Shown: positions 1-10,650, numbered from the stretch's first letter. The stretch: DNA of 64,000 bases from Plectrocnemia conspersa (GCA_009617715.1 VTFK01000522.1:168455-232454), one strand, 5' to 3'. Notes: generated by a model not told the origin, from the letters alone. Numbers and translations are program-made.

Positions 1-2320
1 TTGAAGTTAGGTTGTCTATATTTTAAAAAGCATTTTTTTTAAATATCAATTTTAGACCTTTAAAAGAAATAGAGCAAAATAGATTTTTTTCGATAAAAAA
101 TACATTTTGGACTGATTACAATTTATTTCATTTGCACTCAAATTAAGCAACAAACTTTAAATTTTTATTGAAAAGCAATTTGGACAGAATGTGCTGAAGT
201 CAATACAATCAATGAAATATCAAAATTATTAGTTAAAATATTTTTTTTTTATTACATAAATTTGGTGTGGAAGGTTTTGATATTGACGAATTACTTTAGA
301 ATAATTTCTTGAATGACAATCATATCATTCGTATAACACAATATTTCGCCGAAAAACTAGAAAACAAAAATCAATCGGAAAAACCCGAAACTTAGAGTCA
401 ATAGTCACTTACTGCAAATGTAATTCGAGAAGTTTTTCAACTTTGCAATAATTTGGCAAACTATTTTCTTGAAAAATATAATAATTCTAAACAAGCTCAA
501 GTTTCAACGCAAGCTTCAGAATTGTATATCTGTATCACAATTTGCCCAAAAAAAATAGCAAAGCCATCGCTTTTATTCACTGATTATATTGTCAAAGTGG
601 AAAAATCAACAAGCAAAGTTGGGGTTAATTTTATTTGTGGACAACTATTATCTTCAGAACATATTTTTATAAAAATAGGAGTTAAAATTTTCGAATGAAT
701 TTTACAAGATTCTCTATTTACCTGAAATTGAATAAACGTAATTAAAATAAATTAATGCGGTTTTAAAAAATTATGAAAATTATTACACTTATCCTTTATT
801 TTTATACCTGTTTCATGTTTTTTTATTCGATTTTTTATATGCGTTTTCCTGTAGAACGTATCTACCGCATAAAATGTCTTTCATGTAAGCATCGAAGGGA
901 AAATTGAATATATTTTATAGCACTATTTTGAATTACTTAAAGTGATTTAAATTTAAATTTACTTGTGAATCCAACGCGTATGTCATATTTGGTTTAGAAC
1001 ATGATATCACTAAAAAAGGCAACGGAGAGAAATGGGTTCAGGTATGCCGAAAAGGTGCAGCAGGCAATACACTATTGTCTGCGCATTTAGCTGAAAGATA
1101 TTTTTATTTTGGAAAACGTATATCGAACGCAAAGGAGACTTTATATAAATGTGTAATTTTACATATTTTTCGTAAAATAAATGCCGAGATGAAAATATTT
1201 AATATTCGACTCACTCTCATAGGTTGGTCGTTGAACCTATTGTATTATTTAGAAGAGGAAAATTTCAATAGAGCAATATGAAACGCTGATTGATAGATGA
1301 CGCAATGAGCTAATAATGAAATATTCATGTCGTTCGGACGTCGATAATTAAAGGCACAGCGTCCGATTGATATAATAGTGTGTGTGTGTGTGTGTGTGTT
1401 TGCGGTGTGGCAAAGTGGTGTTTGGAGTGTATCAAAGAACAATTACCGCTCGGCGGCGAATCGTAGTTTCTCGCAATGGCTAAGACCCCGCTGGGGGAGT
1501 AAGTGGCGAAAAAGAAAAGAATAAGATAAATGTAGCGTGCGTGTAGCCGTAAAGCAACGCAGCTACAGCTATAAGTGTCTCTTCCGAGATTATCGCACGC
1601 GAGACTTTCTGCGTGCGCCCACATAATGGATACAACATTTGCGAGAGTAGAATTAATAAATTGTTACGCTTTCAAATTTTCAACGTCGAATATTGTGTTT
1701 CGTGCTCGATTTTTCGCAATTGTACATTGTATGTTTTTTTTATGTTAAACTTATAACTTATAATATTGATTCGCTGAGATAAACGGCTCCGTTTATTTCG
1801 AGCTTAACGAGCTTACACCTGAGTATAGAAGACTTCTTGAGCTTTTAGACACTATGCGTTTTAAACAGATGCGATCTCGTTTTGCATAGGCTTTGTTTGT
1901 AGAATGATGTTCGAAATCTATTCAAATTTGATATTGACTTATTATCTATTTTTTTTATTTTTAATTTATATTTATTTATTTACGTAATTCTGCATGGGAA
2001 AGAATTGACAAATTCCACGGTTACAATATTTTAGCCAAGCTTTTATGTGCATAACCATTACCAAATATTTTCAAACATCTGGAATTGTTTTTAGAACTTT
2101 GAGTTGCACTGGAACAATTAATTGGCGCCACAACGCCGGGTAGGGTGACGGCTTTGCTTCTTTCGATTTCAAGTATCTGCAAGCGAACACATCGAATCTG
2201 TAATTGTATCGTGTGTGTTGTTTCAAAGCTATTTTTAAACTATAAATTAAATGCTCATAATAGCAGGATTGTTGGATTCAAAACAAAAATTATCTGACAA
2301 ATATAGTGCTTAAAGACTAT
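1..2320. other. AT-rich non-coding DNA, probable robo intron
   Basis: No coding signal is recognised here. The open frame at 453-698 is low-complexity, has no recognisable motif and is probably chance. The robo exon at 4209 begins in the middle of a codon and Ig1 is missing, so this stretch most likely lies inside the intron between the Ig1 and Ig2 exons. That placement is inference. Around 1300-1620 the sequence is less AT-rich, but I see no gene in it. Confidence 0.5.
1379..1399. repeat. TG dinucleotide microsatellite
   Basis: About ten uninterrupted TG units. The CA-repeat reading on the other strand produces runs of TH in overlapping frames, which explains the small open frames there. 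Confidence 0.9.
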
Positions 2321-2324
2321 TGGG

Positions 2325-3200
2325 TAGAATTAGGCATTCTGATTTCTCGACGATTTTCATTTCTCGAAAAATGTAAATTCTTGACTTTATTTCTCAAATT
2401 TCTCGGGAAATTTTGATGTGTGAAAAAATGTATGTAATACAGTAAGGTAATGCAAATATATTATTACAACTAATTCTCAAAATAATCCATTAAAAAATGT
2501 AGAAGCCCACATCCTTTCTTTTTTTTTGTTAAAAAAATTTCGGTTGTGTAAAAATTCTTCTCGTTTTATGTTGATGTTGGTTTAATTGACAACAAGGCTT
2601 CAAATATAGACTATAAATTATTAGTTCTCTTGCTCGTCAATTAAAATATTTTGAATTTTTTCCTCACTAATCCGTAAGATAGTGGTTTTCTTACACTACT
2701 CTCTGTAAGTCTGAAATTTTTTTTTCTAAATGTTGCGCTAATGATAATTTTTTTAATGATTTAATGGAGTTGCGAGGGTCCTTAAAATTCGTCGAGCCAT
2801 TAAATATTCCGCGAATAATTTCGTTCCTCATTTTACATATTCCTGCTCTTGAAGAATAAGTAAAGAAGTGATTTTTTTTGACTGGTGAAAGATTCTAGAT
2901 TTTGCAAATATTTAATTATTGACATCAATGTCTGCTTTTTTCGATTAAACAATTTTTCATTAATTTCTTATTGAAATTTCGAGCTTAGTTCAGAATTGAT
3001 ATTTTCCAATTGTTTTAACAAAAAAATTTAGAACCCTTCGGCAGACAATTGTCAATAAGAGCTATTGCTACTTCACAAAAACAATATACAAAAAAACTTT
3101 TCGGATTTTCAAAAAAAATATCTATAAAACGTTTACCATTCTACTGATTCCCATGCGTAATTTTTTTTAGTCTATAGCAGGTTCTTGAAGAATAAATTTC
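2325..3200 (-). pseudogene. hAT-type transposase remnant, copy 1
   Basis: This is one of two related copies in the window; the other is at about 28695-29440. Read on the minus strand, 2850-2480 gives a broken version of the hAT C-terminal dimerisation region. It includes pieces like 'SLAQHLEKKISDLQ' and, nearer the end, 'HFLMDYFEN', which fits the family's 'LCFLRxYFxN' block. Stop codons and frameshifts interrupt every frame, so it cannot encode a working transposase. The low-coordinate end (2335-2370) has repeated TTTCTCGA words that may be the old terminal repeat. A similar word occurs inverted near 10746-10790. The family call rests on the second copy, which is better preserved. Confidence 0.6.
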
Positions 3201-3339
3201 GAGAATCACAATATAATAATTTTATGAACGAATACAAAATAATAAAAACTAATTGAAAATTGGTTAACATCTGAGTTAAGATAAGAGTTAGATAATGAAA
3301 ATGCTAAATGAATAAGTAGATTCATTAAAGTTATGAAAT

Positions 3340-4208
3340 TTAACGAGCGAAAGTTAACGTGTGCACGCTGTACAACAAAGCAGTCAAAGCCGTTTATAAC
3401 ATAACAACGTTAACTAATCTCGAGAAACTTCACTCGACTCGACGGGGTTTTAGAAACAACAACAAATAAATTCAACTCGGGCCCTACGCAAACCATACTG
3501 TCGAACGTCTTACGTCGAGAGCGCATCTAATGGCAAGTCGAATTCCAAATTAGACGAACGAATCTCTTTCTTTCGCTGTTATATCGGAGAATATAAAAGT
3601 TAACTTTTGCTTGTAACATATTTAGACGTTATCGGGAAAATGCGGGCCGACAAATGGGGCGATAGGAAGCGGTCGTTATCGTTTTTTGTCCGCTCGGCGA
3701 GAGGAGGCGGAAGACGAGGACGAGGACGAGGATGAGGAAGAAGTCTCGGACTTAACTTGGAAAGTTACACAGCCGAACAAATATATATAAATTAACGTGT
3801 GGTAATTGAATTAGTTTTTGCAGCGAGGCACGTCGGCCGAAGCAATTAAGCTATCGATCGTCGCAGATGAAAGCGGCCGATTCGAATTAACCCCCGGCTG
3901 CAGGCTATTTACCTTTGATTTACTCGCTTTGCCCGACTTGGCTTTCTAAACACGACCCCCCTTCCCTTTTTACTCGACCCCCCTCTCCTCTACCGCCGTA
4001 ATTCGCTTATTCCTCTCGGCCGTAAATCACGCGCTCGATACATAGAATCGGAAAATTGATATCCGCTTCTCTTTCATTAGCGGCCGCGCGAGAGAAAAGC
4101 GTTCCCGGGAATATAAAGGGAGCGCCATAGCAATTTATCTTCTTTTTTTGCTAAAGCTTACCTGCCCTTTCTTGCGCGGTTATTTATTTTGACACTTTCG
4201 TTGTTCAG
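3340..4208. other. Less AT-rich stretch upstream of robo exon
   Basis: This segment has clearly higher GC and many CpG words compared with its flanks, and no long ORF. It contains a purine-rich GAGGAC run (about 3700-3741). It ends in a pyrimidine-rich tract and the acceptor AG at 4207-4208. It may hold intronic regulatory sequence of robo, but no specific site is proven. Confidence 0.4.
3700..3741. repeat. Purine-rich GAGGAC simple repeat
   Basis: Imperfect repeats of GAGGAC/GACGAG, all purine apart from a few C and T. There is no coding context. Confidence 0.75.
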
Positions 4209-4362
4209 TGTTGCGGGAAGACTTCCGTCTTGAGCCGGCGGACACTAGAGCGGCGGCCGGAGACACCGCGCTCCTGGAGTGCGCACCTCCCAGGGGAACT
4301 CCGGAACCCACAGTCTCCTGGAAGAAGAACGGCCAGCTGCTGGACTTCGAGGAGAACTCTAG
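4209..4362 (+). CDS. robo2: robo exon: first half of Ig2
   Basis: It starts with the last two bases of a codon (phase 1 intron before it) after a TTCAG acceptor and reads [10 protein letters not shown], the usual junction between Robo Ig1 and Ig2. It carries the first Ig cysteine and the tryptophan. It ends AG before GTATTT; the intron after it is 62 bp and splits an Arg codon after base 2. Confidence 0.9.
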
Positions 4363-7300
4363 GTATTTACTTTATTATATACCGCTATATACCTATTATA
4401 TATTTTATCGTTTCCGTCACTTAGGATCAGCATAGTGGACGGCGGGAATCTAGTCATTCAAGATCTTCGCCAGATGGATGACGGCAGATATCAGTGCATA
4501 GCCCAGAACATAGTTGGTTCGAGGGAATCAGCAATCGCGCATCTCAGAGTGCACGGTAAGTGCATTTCGTTTATTATAATGTGAATCGTATCGTCATATT
4601 TATTTTTTTGCAGTAAAACCGTACCTGATCGCTGGACCCGACGACGCGGTTGCCTTGACGGAAAGCAGCGTCACGTTCCAGTGTCGAGTAGGCGGAGATC
4701 CTCTGCCCGACGTTCTGTGGAGGAGATCTGCTGGCGGAGGCAACATGCCTCTAGGGAGAGTTCACATTCTGGAAGATCGCAGCTTGCGACTCGACTCAAT
4801 CGTGCTCGAAGACGAAGGCGAGTATAGCTGCGAAGCCGATAATTCAGTTGGAGCCATCACTGCCTCTGGGGTGCTTAGAGTGCACTGTGAGTATTATTAT
4901 TTATTACCTATTATTTAAAACGAACGCATAATCAAAGATCCTCTCATAGCGCCTCCTTTCCTGACTGCGAGGCCAATCGCGCAGAGCGTCGAAGCGGGGA
5001 CGGAGGCGCATTACGAATGCTCTGCGGGCGGAAATCCGAAACCCACCGTCTTCTGGTCGCTGGAAGGCAACCACACGCTGATCTTCCCCGGAGTGACTTG
5101 GGGCAGGTTCGAAGCCAGCGCTGTCGACGGAAAGTTTAAGCTGTCACTTGGCGAAGCCAAGAAAGAAGATTCGGGCGCAACGGTGGTCTGCTCTGCGATC
5201 AACTCCGCTGGCGCCGTCACCGGTCGCGCCAAACTCATAGTCACCTCCGAAGATGACCGACCGCCTCCGATCATCGTCCACGGACCTTCCAATCAGACGC
5301 TGCCTATCAAGTCGATCGCAGAGTTCCCATGCGTGGCAGTGGGAACGCCCGATCCGGTCGTGTCGTGGTACCGCGGATCTGTTCCGGTGTTGCCTTCGCC
5401 GAAGACCAACATTTCAGAGAGCGGATCGTTGACTGTTCGCAACTTGGACAAAGAGGACTCGGGTGTGTACACGTGCGTCGCTTCGTCTAAGCACGGCAAA
5501 TACGTATGGAGCGCCACACTCAAAGTGGACCTTCCGACCAACCCCAGCATCAACTTCTTCAGGGGGCCCGATCCCTCCACGCTGCCGGGTGCTCCCGGAA
5601 GACCTGTCGTCAAGAACGTGACGGATTCTAGCGTGACGATAGCCTGGTCGCCCAACGTCAAACTCGGCTCATCTTCTCTTCTCGGCTATCGAGTTGAAAT
5701 GTTCGGAGGCGGGTTAGAGTCGTGGGCGGTCGTAGCAAGGAGACTGCAGCAGCCGATTTATACACAAAAGCAGCTTCAGCCCGCAGCGCAGTGCGTGTTT
5801 TTAGTCAGGGCGGAGAACTCTCACGGTTACTCACCACCGAGCATGCTCTCAGAGACCGCGGTGATAGGTGGCGACGGCGACGACGCACTAATAGGCGGTG
5901 ACGACGGCGCTGGGGCAGCTCTCGTAGCCGAGGCCAGAGCTAGTCTGCAGGCCGACGAAGTAGTGCAGATCTTGGAAGTGATGCCGGTCGACTCCACTAT
6001 GGTGAAGCTGGCGTGGGAGGTGAGCATACGATTAAATATGCAAAAATCATCCAAATTTTTCTTTAACGATCCTCGTTTTACAGACAATTAACTCTTTTAA
6101 CGTGGAGGGTTTCTACATATATTATCGGCCGCTGGACGGCGCGAACTTGACCGCGGGACAGTACAGCATGCAGACGGTGTTGCATTCGGGGAGCGCTTCC
6201 GGTTTTTCCGTCTCTGGCCTTGCAAAGTATACGACGTATGAGTTCTTTTTGGTGCCGTTTTACAGAAACATCGACGGACGGCCGTCGAACTCAAAAATTG
6301 CTAGAACGCTGGAAGACGGTAGTATAAAATATTATTTTTATAGTTTTAAAACGCTGTCTAATCGCTTGTTTTTTTTTGTACAGCTCCGAGCGATGCACCC
6401 GTGCAAGTGGAAGCGTTCCTGCTCAACTCCACCTTCGTGTACTTGAAGTGGAAGCCGCCCCCAGCGGGCACTCACAACGGAATCGTTCGCTACTACCGCG
6501 TGGTGATCAAGGAGGCCACTAACGCGTCTCGCGTGATCCACAACGTGTCCGTGTCGACCTCCGAAGACGGATCCGCCGCGGGAGTCGCTCTCGGAAGTCT
6601 CAAACCTTCCGCGGCATATTGGCTGCAACTTGCGGCAGCCACTGACGCCGGAGAGGGACCTTACACTCCGGCCGCGGCTCTTAGACTGCCCACTGACATG
6701 GACCCCGCCTCTAAGCTTCTGAATCATCCGCACTCTAGGTCAGCGTCGTCATCCACACCTGCCTGTGTCGATTCATAAAATTGGTTCTGAGAAGTTCTCG
6801 TTTGTTCTTTAGAAACTCGCTTGGCCAAAATCCGCAGCAGATAGAGCCCGGTGACTTGCTGTCGGAAACGTGGTTCATCGCGCTCTTGGGATCTATGGTC
6901 ACTATGATGACTCTACTGTTCGTAGTCACCTTTTTGATTCGCCGACATCATTTATTGTCGAAAAAGAGCGCCCTTCCTAATCTATATGGTGAGTGATAAA
7001 TTGCGTAAGTTTTCGAAAACACCCTATTCCTTTTATCGCGGTTTAGATTCGAGATCTACGGGAACCAGCCTGGTGACGCAGCTCAATCTGAAGTCAACAA
7101 CTCCGCACGCGCTCGCCTCTTCCTACAATCAAAACAGCATCAGCAAGACGGACTCTCTGCTCTGGATGGACAATAGACCCGGTTCTTGGAGGCAGTCGGG
7201 CAAAGACGCGAATTACAGCCGAGCGAACGACCCGGGGCTGCTGCCCGAGTACGACAAGATCAACCCTCAGAACATGCCGGACTACGCCGAGGTTGACGCT

Positions 7301-8097
7301 TCGATGATATCGTACAGGAAGTCAAGCTTGGACGACTCAGGACACTCTCCGTCCGCATACGCCTCGGTCACGGTCATCGGAAGCTGCAAACAGAATCCGG
7401 GATCTAGGGTGAGCGTTATTGACAGTTTATACTTTTCAATAGCTTAGATTACATCGACCCTCGTGTTTAGGGATGGATCCAGATGTGCGCCGGAAGCCAG
7501 AGCAAAGTGAACGAGGAGCCCGAAGAGGAGGTGTATCCGGCGAGCAACGGAGGCTACTACAACAGGAACGTCTACTCGGACAGCTATTTCTCGAACGACA
7601 GGTCGAATGTCTTCCAGTTCTCGGACGCTCCTCAGATGAACTCGGACCTACCTGACCCCCCTCCCCCTGCGAGAGCGAACGGTCAGAGCTACGCGGCGAG
7701 CAGGAGCGGCGTTAAAGAGAGGACGTACTCGTTGCCTCAGACGCCGTGCAGCACCATCAGGCGCAGCCATCGCCTGCATACGATGAGATCGCAGAATCTA
7801 GACAAGCATAAAGCGGAGTCTTCGAAGGAGCAGCTGAGCGACTATCGCGAGATTCGCACACAGGAGAACCCCACGTTCGGACTGATGGACGCTGACGCGC
7901 TCGAAGACCCCAACTTCTACGATCGCGTTCAGCCGATGAAGCTGCTGAACCACCACTACTCGAGAACATCATCTTCGCGCCCCTCTCCGGCGAGCAAGGC
8001 CGGAGCGCTCACTAGCTTCTCCACCACCAAGTCTCTGGGAGGCCAGGGGAAGATGGAGTATCATTCGTCTACCCGCAGCGAACCCGGCGACCAGTGA
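4209..8097 (+). CDS. robo2: Roundabout receptor, Robo2/3-like (3' part, 9 exons)
   Basis: Partial axon-guidance receptor of the plasma membrane; Robo proteins bind Slit and steer growth cones and migrating cells. Exons are 4209-4362, 4425-4555, 4614-4886, 4950-6019, 6084-6318, 6384-6738, 6813-6988, 7047-7408 and 7471-8097. Joined, they keep one frame for 1,127 residues to TGA at 8095. Visible domains by residue: Ig2 8-95 (Cys25, Trp38, Cys76), Ig3 96-186 (Cys119, Cys168), Ig4 188-285 (Cys210, Cys267), Ig5 292-379 (Cys314, Cys362), FN3 at about 400-497, 528-621 and 623-715, a membrane helix at 760-782 followed by RRHH, CC0-like PDYAEVD at 876-882 and CC1-like [11 protein letters not shown] at 900-910. 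Ig1, the signal peptide and the start codon are upstream of the window. Phrases such as SGGNMPL-like '[18 protein letters not shown]' and '[12 protein letters not shown]' resemble insect Robo2/leak rather than Robo1, and no clear CC2 or CC3 is seen. Family very sure; paralogue probable. Confidence 0.95.
4425..4555 (+). CDS. robo2: robo exon: second half of Ig2
   Basis: It follows a CACTTAG acceptor and reads [12 protein letters not shown] up to the second Ig cysteine in '[11 protein letters not shown]'. The donor is GTAAGT at 4556. It ends after the first base of a codon (phase 1). Confidence 0.92.
4614..4886 (+). CDS. robo2: robo exon: Ig3
   Basis: One exon encodes all of Ig3, from VKPYLIAGP to GVLRVH, with phase 1 junctions at both ends. 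The acceptor is TTTGCAG and the donor GTGAGT. The introns on either side are 58 and 63 bp. Confidence 0.94.
4950..6019 (+). CDS. robo2: robo exon: Ig4, Ig5, FN3-1, start of FN3-2
   Basis: This is the largest exon (1,070 bp). It reads SPPFLTARP at the start of Ig4, then '[16 protein letters not shown]' at Ig5, then '[12 protein letters not shown]' at the first FN3. Between the first and second FN3 domains it encodes a Gly/Asp-rich linker (residues about 497-512) that looks species-specific. It ends in phase 0 at a GTGAGC donor. Confidence 0.94.
6084..6318 (+). CDS. robo2: robo exon: most of FN3-2
   Basis: It begins [17 protein letters not shown] after a TTTTACAG acceptor and ends in IARTLED plus one base, before GTAGTA. 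The preceding intron is 64 bp and the following one 65 bp. Confidence 0.92.
6384..6738 (+). CDS. robo2: robo exon: FN3-3
   Basis: It encodes the third FN3, from [17 protein letters not shown] through '[14 protein letters not shown]', plus the start of the juxtamembrane stretch. It ends AG|GTCAGC in phase 2. GTCAGC is the least typical donor of the set, but the frame and the following transmembrane exon support it. Confidence 0.88.
6813..6988 (+). CDS. robo2: robo exon: transmembrane segment
   Basis: It encodes a hydrophobic helix beginning [14 protein letters not shown] and ending before RRHH, the expected single-pass anchor with positive residues inside. The acceptor is TTCTTTAG and the donor GTGAGT (phase 1). 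Confidence 0.92.
7047..7408 (+). CDS. robo2: robo exon: cytoplasmic tail with CC0 and CC1
   Basis: It contains '[14 protein letters not shown]', which matches a juxtamembrane block typical of insect Robos, then PDYAEVD (CC0-like) and [11 protein letters not shown] (CC1-like). In characterised Robos these tyrosine motifs recruit or are modified by Abl-pathway proteins. It ends in phase 0 before GTGAGC. Confidence 0.9.
7471..8097 (+). CDS. robo2: robo terminal exon
   Basis: It encodes the last 208 residues, rich in Ser, Arg and Pro. The one proline cluster, [11 protein letters not shown], is short and does not make a convincing CC2 (Ena-binding) motif. No CC3 proline block is seen. The stop TGA is at 8095. 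The whole cytoplasmic tail is about 345 residues. Confidence 0.9.
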   Translation, partial: GWIQMCAGSQSKVNEEPEEEVYPASNGGYYNRNVYSDSYFSNDRSNVFQFSDAPQMNSDLPDPPPPARANGQSYAASRSGVKERTYSLPQTPCSTIRRSHRLHTMRSQNLDKHKAESSKEQLSDYREIRTQENPTFGLMDADALEDPNFYDRVQPMKLLNHHYSRTSSSRPSPASKAGALTSFSTTKSLGGQGKMEYHSSTRSEPGDQ

Positions 8098-8425
8098 ACC
8101 AAAGACTACGCCGCGTTACCACTACCGTTATGTATTCGAAGCTTTAAAAGTCATATCATCGCGTATCCTAATGCCAAACCGTTTCGCTTCGACTAGGCCT
8201 ACGTATCGATCGATTCGCCGAAAAGACTGCTATTTATCGACAAAGCGCTGCCGATCGGTTGAAATTTTCTATTTTTATAACCCGCCTGAGACGGTCGAAT
8301 TAAAATTCTCTACAGTTCGATACGTAAATGTATGAAGGGCGGACGCGCGCACTATTTACAATACTATATGAGACGTTTGGAATATAAGAAACATTTTCGA
8401 TGTAATAAATGTTTGAGATTAAAGA
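8098..8425 (+). other. robo2: robo 3'UTR, short form
   Basis: The sequence after the stop is non-coding and contains the first good AATAAA at 8404-8409. The end is set about 15 bases past that signal and is an estimate. Confidence 0.55.
8404..8409 (+). terminator. Candidate polyadenylation signal
   Basis: AATAAA, the first canonical signal after the robo stop. AATAAA also occurs at 9380-9385 and 9385-9390, which could end a longer transcript. Confidence 0.5.
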
Positions 8426-8622
8426 CCAACTAAACGCACGGATCTAGTCAATGTAAAATTTGGTGGTTTATCTTGGATTTGGCTATTTATTATAACAATA
8501 ATATCAATACACCTCGTCGAGTTCGTCTCTAATATTCCCACCGCCTCATATCGCCACATAGGGTAGCGCGTATATATTATAATCATTTACGTACTGTACG
8601 AAGATACATATATTTATAACAG

Positions 8623-8630
8623 TGTACATA
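8623..8630 (+). promoter_or_regulatory. Pumilio-type element TGTACATA
   Basis: Exact match to the Pumilio consensus TGTANATA on the sense strand of robo. It counts only if the transcript extends this far. Confidence 0.35.
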
Positions 8631-8794
8631 GCGTTGTTAATTACATACATACACTTGTATAGTATACATAATTATATAAACGACTAATTTATTTTTCTAA
8701 TTAGGAAACCCTCAAGCTCGTTTCCACTCGGCCTATGCGAGAATAGATTCGATTTGGATTTTTTTGTGAAACTTTTATATTTTTATCGAGCGAC

Positions 8795-8802
8795 TGTACA
8801 TA
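8795..8802 (+). promoter_or_regulatory. Pumilio-type element TGTACATA
   Basis: Second exact copy, 172 bases after the first. Confidence 0.35.
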
Positions 8803-8941
8803 CGATATCATATATACATATATACGAAATGTTAGGTTAACGATTATTCAACAACGAGTCAAAAAAAGCTGCGACGCAATAATGTAATAGAGAATGCTCA
8901 AAAAGGAAGTCCTGTCCGATTACGTAATTAAATTATTATGG

Positions 8942-8949
8942 TGTACATA
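8942..8949 (+). promoter_or_regulatory. Pumilio-type element TGTACATA
   Basis: Third exact copy, 147 bases after the second. Confidence 0.35.
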
Positions 8950-9420
8950 ATCAGTCGGTGTGTTGTGCGAATATATTATATCGTGTATATTGAATATGTT
9001 TTAAAAAATAGGAGACGAAAGAGAGAGAAGCGTGACGTATCAATTAAACAAATTGTGATTTAAAATAAATTTGTATTTAATTATACATACAATATATATA
9101 CGAAAAGAGAAGTAGACGATGCGTTTTATTATACCTCGCAAAGAGTAAGAGGAGGGAGAAGAGAGAAGCCGTAAAAATATGATTCGCCCCCGGATGAATA
9201 CGTCGAGGCTGCGCAATGAAAATATTTTATTATCCGACTGTGTTGCGGCGTAAAAACGGCGTAAAACCAAACAGGCCGGACCGCATTATCATAGGTCGAT
9301 AATGAAACGGAAGAGGTCGACTCCGCTTGAGAAGATTCTTTGTTGCTTAATTAATCGACATGAGGACGAGTATTCTCGAAATAAAATAAAGTAAATTGAA
9401 AACAGCTTAGTGTACATTAT

Positions 9421-10337
9421 GCACAAGTTCGTCACGCCCACTCGATACGCATCGAAGATACAGTTCTTAAAATGACAGGTAAATGTTCATCTATAACCTT
9501 ATTAATCACACGTTTTAATAAAAAAACATTGCAGACCTTTTTCGTTGCACATCTAAAAATATTTATTGTATTATTTGTAAAGTAACATTTTTTATATTTA
9601 TTTGCACATTTGCTAAATTTTCAAATAAACGTTGGTATTTCGCTAACTTCAAGCTCAAGAAAGCGATTCTAACTTAATCTGTTAGTCAGTTTGTTTAATG
9701 GGTTTTATATATGGCTCTCAATTATTCGTAGTTTGTAACTATTTGAATAATTATTAAAAAATGGATGTATTCCTAATATATTTCTCGGTTTTTACCGATA
9801 TCAATTTATTGAACCAATTAATTGCCTGTAAAATTTTATTATGTTAATGATTCATTAATTACTTTCATAATCGTAAAGGCGTCCAAAAGATTTTTTTAAA
9901 TTAAATATTACATCTCTTTTGATCAGGGACGTCATTTCAGCTTTTTCAAATCACAAGAATTAATTCAGCAAAAATGATAAAACATTTTAGAGACATAATT
10001 GTATTAAAAATGATAAAACATTTTAAATAAATAATTGTATAAAACATTTTTTTATTCCAACTAATTCTGCGAATTTCGGTCATAGTACATACGGAAGATT
10101 TTGAATACGTAATAACATTTTTTATTGAGAAGAAGGATTGTCACGTATTTTAAAACAAAATTAAGGCGCATAAAGTAAAACGGATTTTGGAGCGATACCT
10201 GTCACTCGGGTATATTGAGAGAAAAAACGATTACTTGGGTTGCTTAAGTAAGCAAGATTTTTCTTAAATTTCATTCGAGATATTATTAACAAATATTTAA
10301 TCAATGATTTGAATATTTATATAGTTGGGCAAATAAT
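9421..10337. other. AT-rich intergenic DNA
   Basis: No gene seen. At about 9970-10042 a 36-bp segment beginning AAAATGATAAAACATTTTA is imperfectly duplicated in tandem. Confidence 0.6.
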
Positions 10338-10650
10338 TTGTATATTCAAATATTCAATCAAGAACCCCTTGTCAAAATATTATTTAACGCCAAGAATAAA
10401 GTCTTACAAATGTACGTACAAAAAATTATAAGAAAAGCCATCGATACGTTTTTCATGGTCCTAAAAGTGTCTGGTAATGTTCCAAGCACTCCAAATTTAT
10501 TTGTCGTAGTGGTGCTCTTCTTCGTTTCCCTAACGATTTCTTTCAAAATATTTAAGTTTGGACCATAAGTTGACAAGCTCTTGAGGCCAGATTTTGTCTT
10601 GAAATTCTCCAAGTTGCATCTCCAATTCATCAAGTTTCACCCATTTGAAA
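10338..10650 (-). pseudogene. hAT transposase C-terminal remnant (ZBED5/SCAND3-like type)
   Basis: Minus-strand reading gives first 'LDELEMQLGEFQDKIW' in one frame, stopping at FERNR. A neighbouring frame then gives 'LPDTFRTMKNVSMAFL' followed by 'IIFCTYICKTLFLALNNI'. This is the order and spacing of the C-terminal dimerisation region of the cellular/hAT group around ZBED5, SCAND3 and GTF2IRD2, where the block is typically a hydrophobic stretch, T-Y-x-C-E and F-S. The usual Glu and Ser of that block are lost and there is a frameshift, so it is a fossil. It differs from the hAT remnants at 2.3 and 28.7 kb. Confidence 0.55.

Larger units (their letters stand above)
8426..9420 (+). other. Possible extended robo 3'UTR
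   Basis: No ORF of note. It carries three exact TGTACATA words and a pair of overlapping AATAAA signals at 9380-9390, so it could belong to a long 3'UTR isoform. Without transcript data this is inference. Confidence 0.35.

Noticed and set aside
1325..1624. 99-codon minus-strand frame with THTHTH runs
   Set aside because: Generated by the TG microsatellite and unsupported by any domain.
2120..2160. TTGGCGCCACAACGCCGGG, similar to a retroelement primer-binding site
   Set aside because: No long terminal repeat, polypurine tract or gag/pol sequence nearby; similarity is partial.
5293..5661. 122-codon minus-strand frame within robo
   Set aside because: It is the shadow of the robo exon at 4950-6019, whose frame shows clear Ig and FN3 motifs.
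6338..6733. 131-codon minus-strand frame
   Set aside because: Shadow of the FN3-3 exon.
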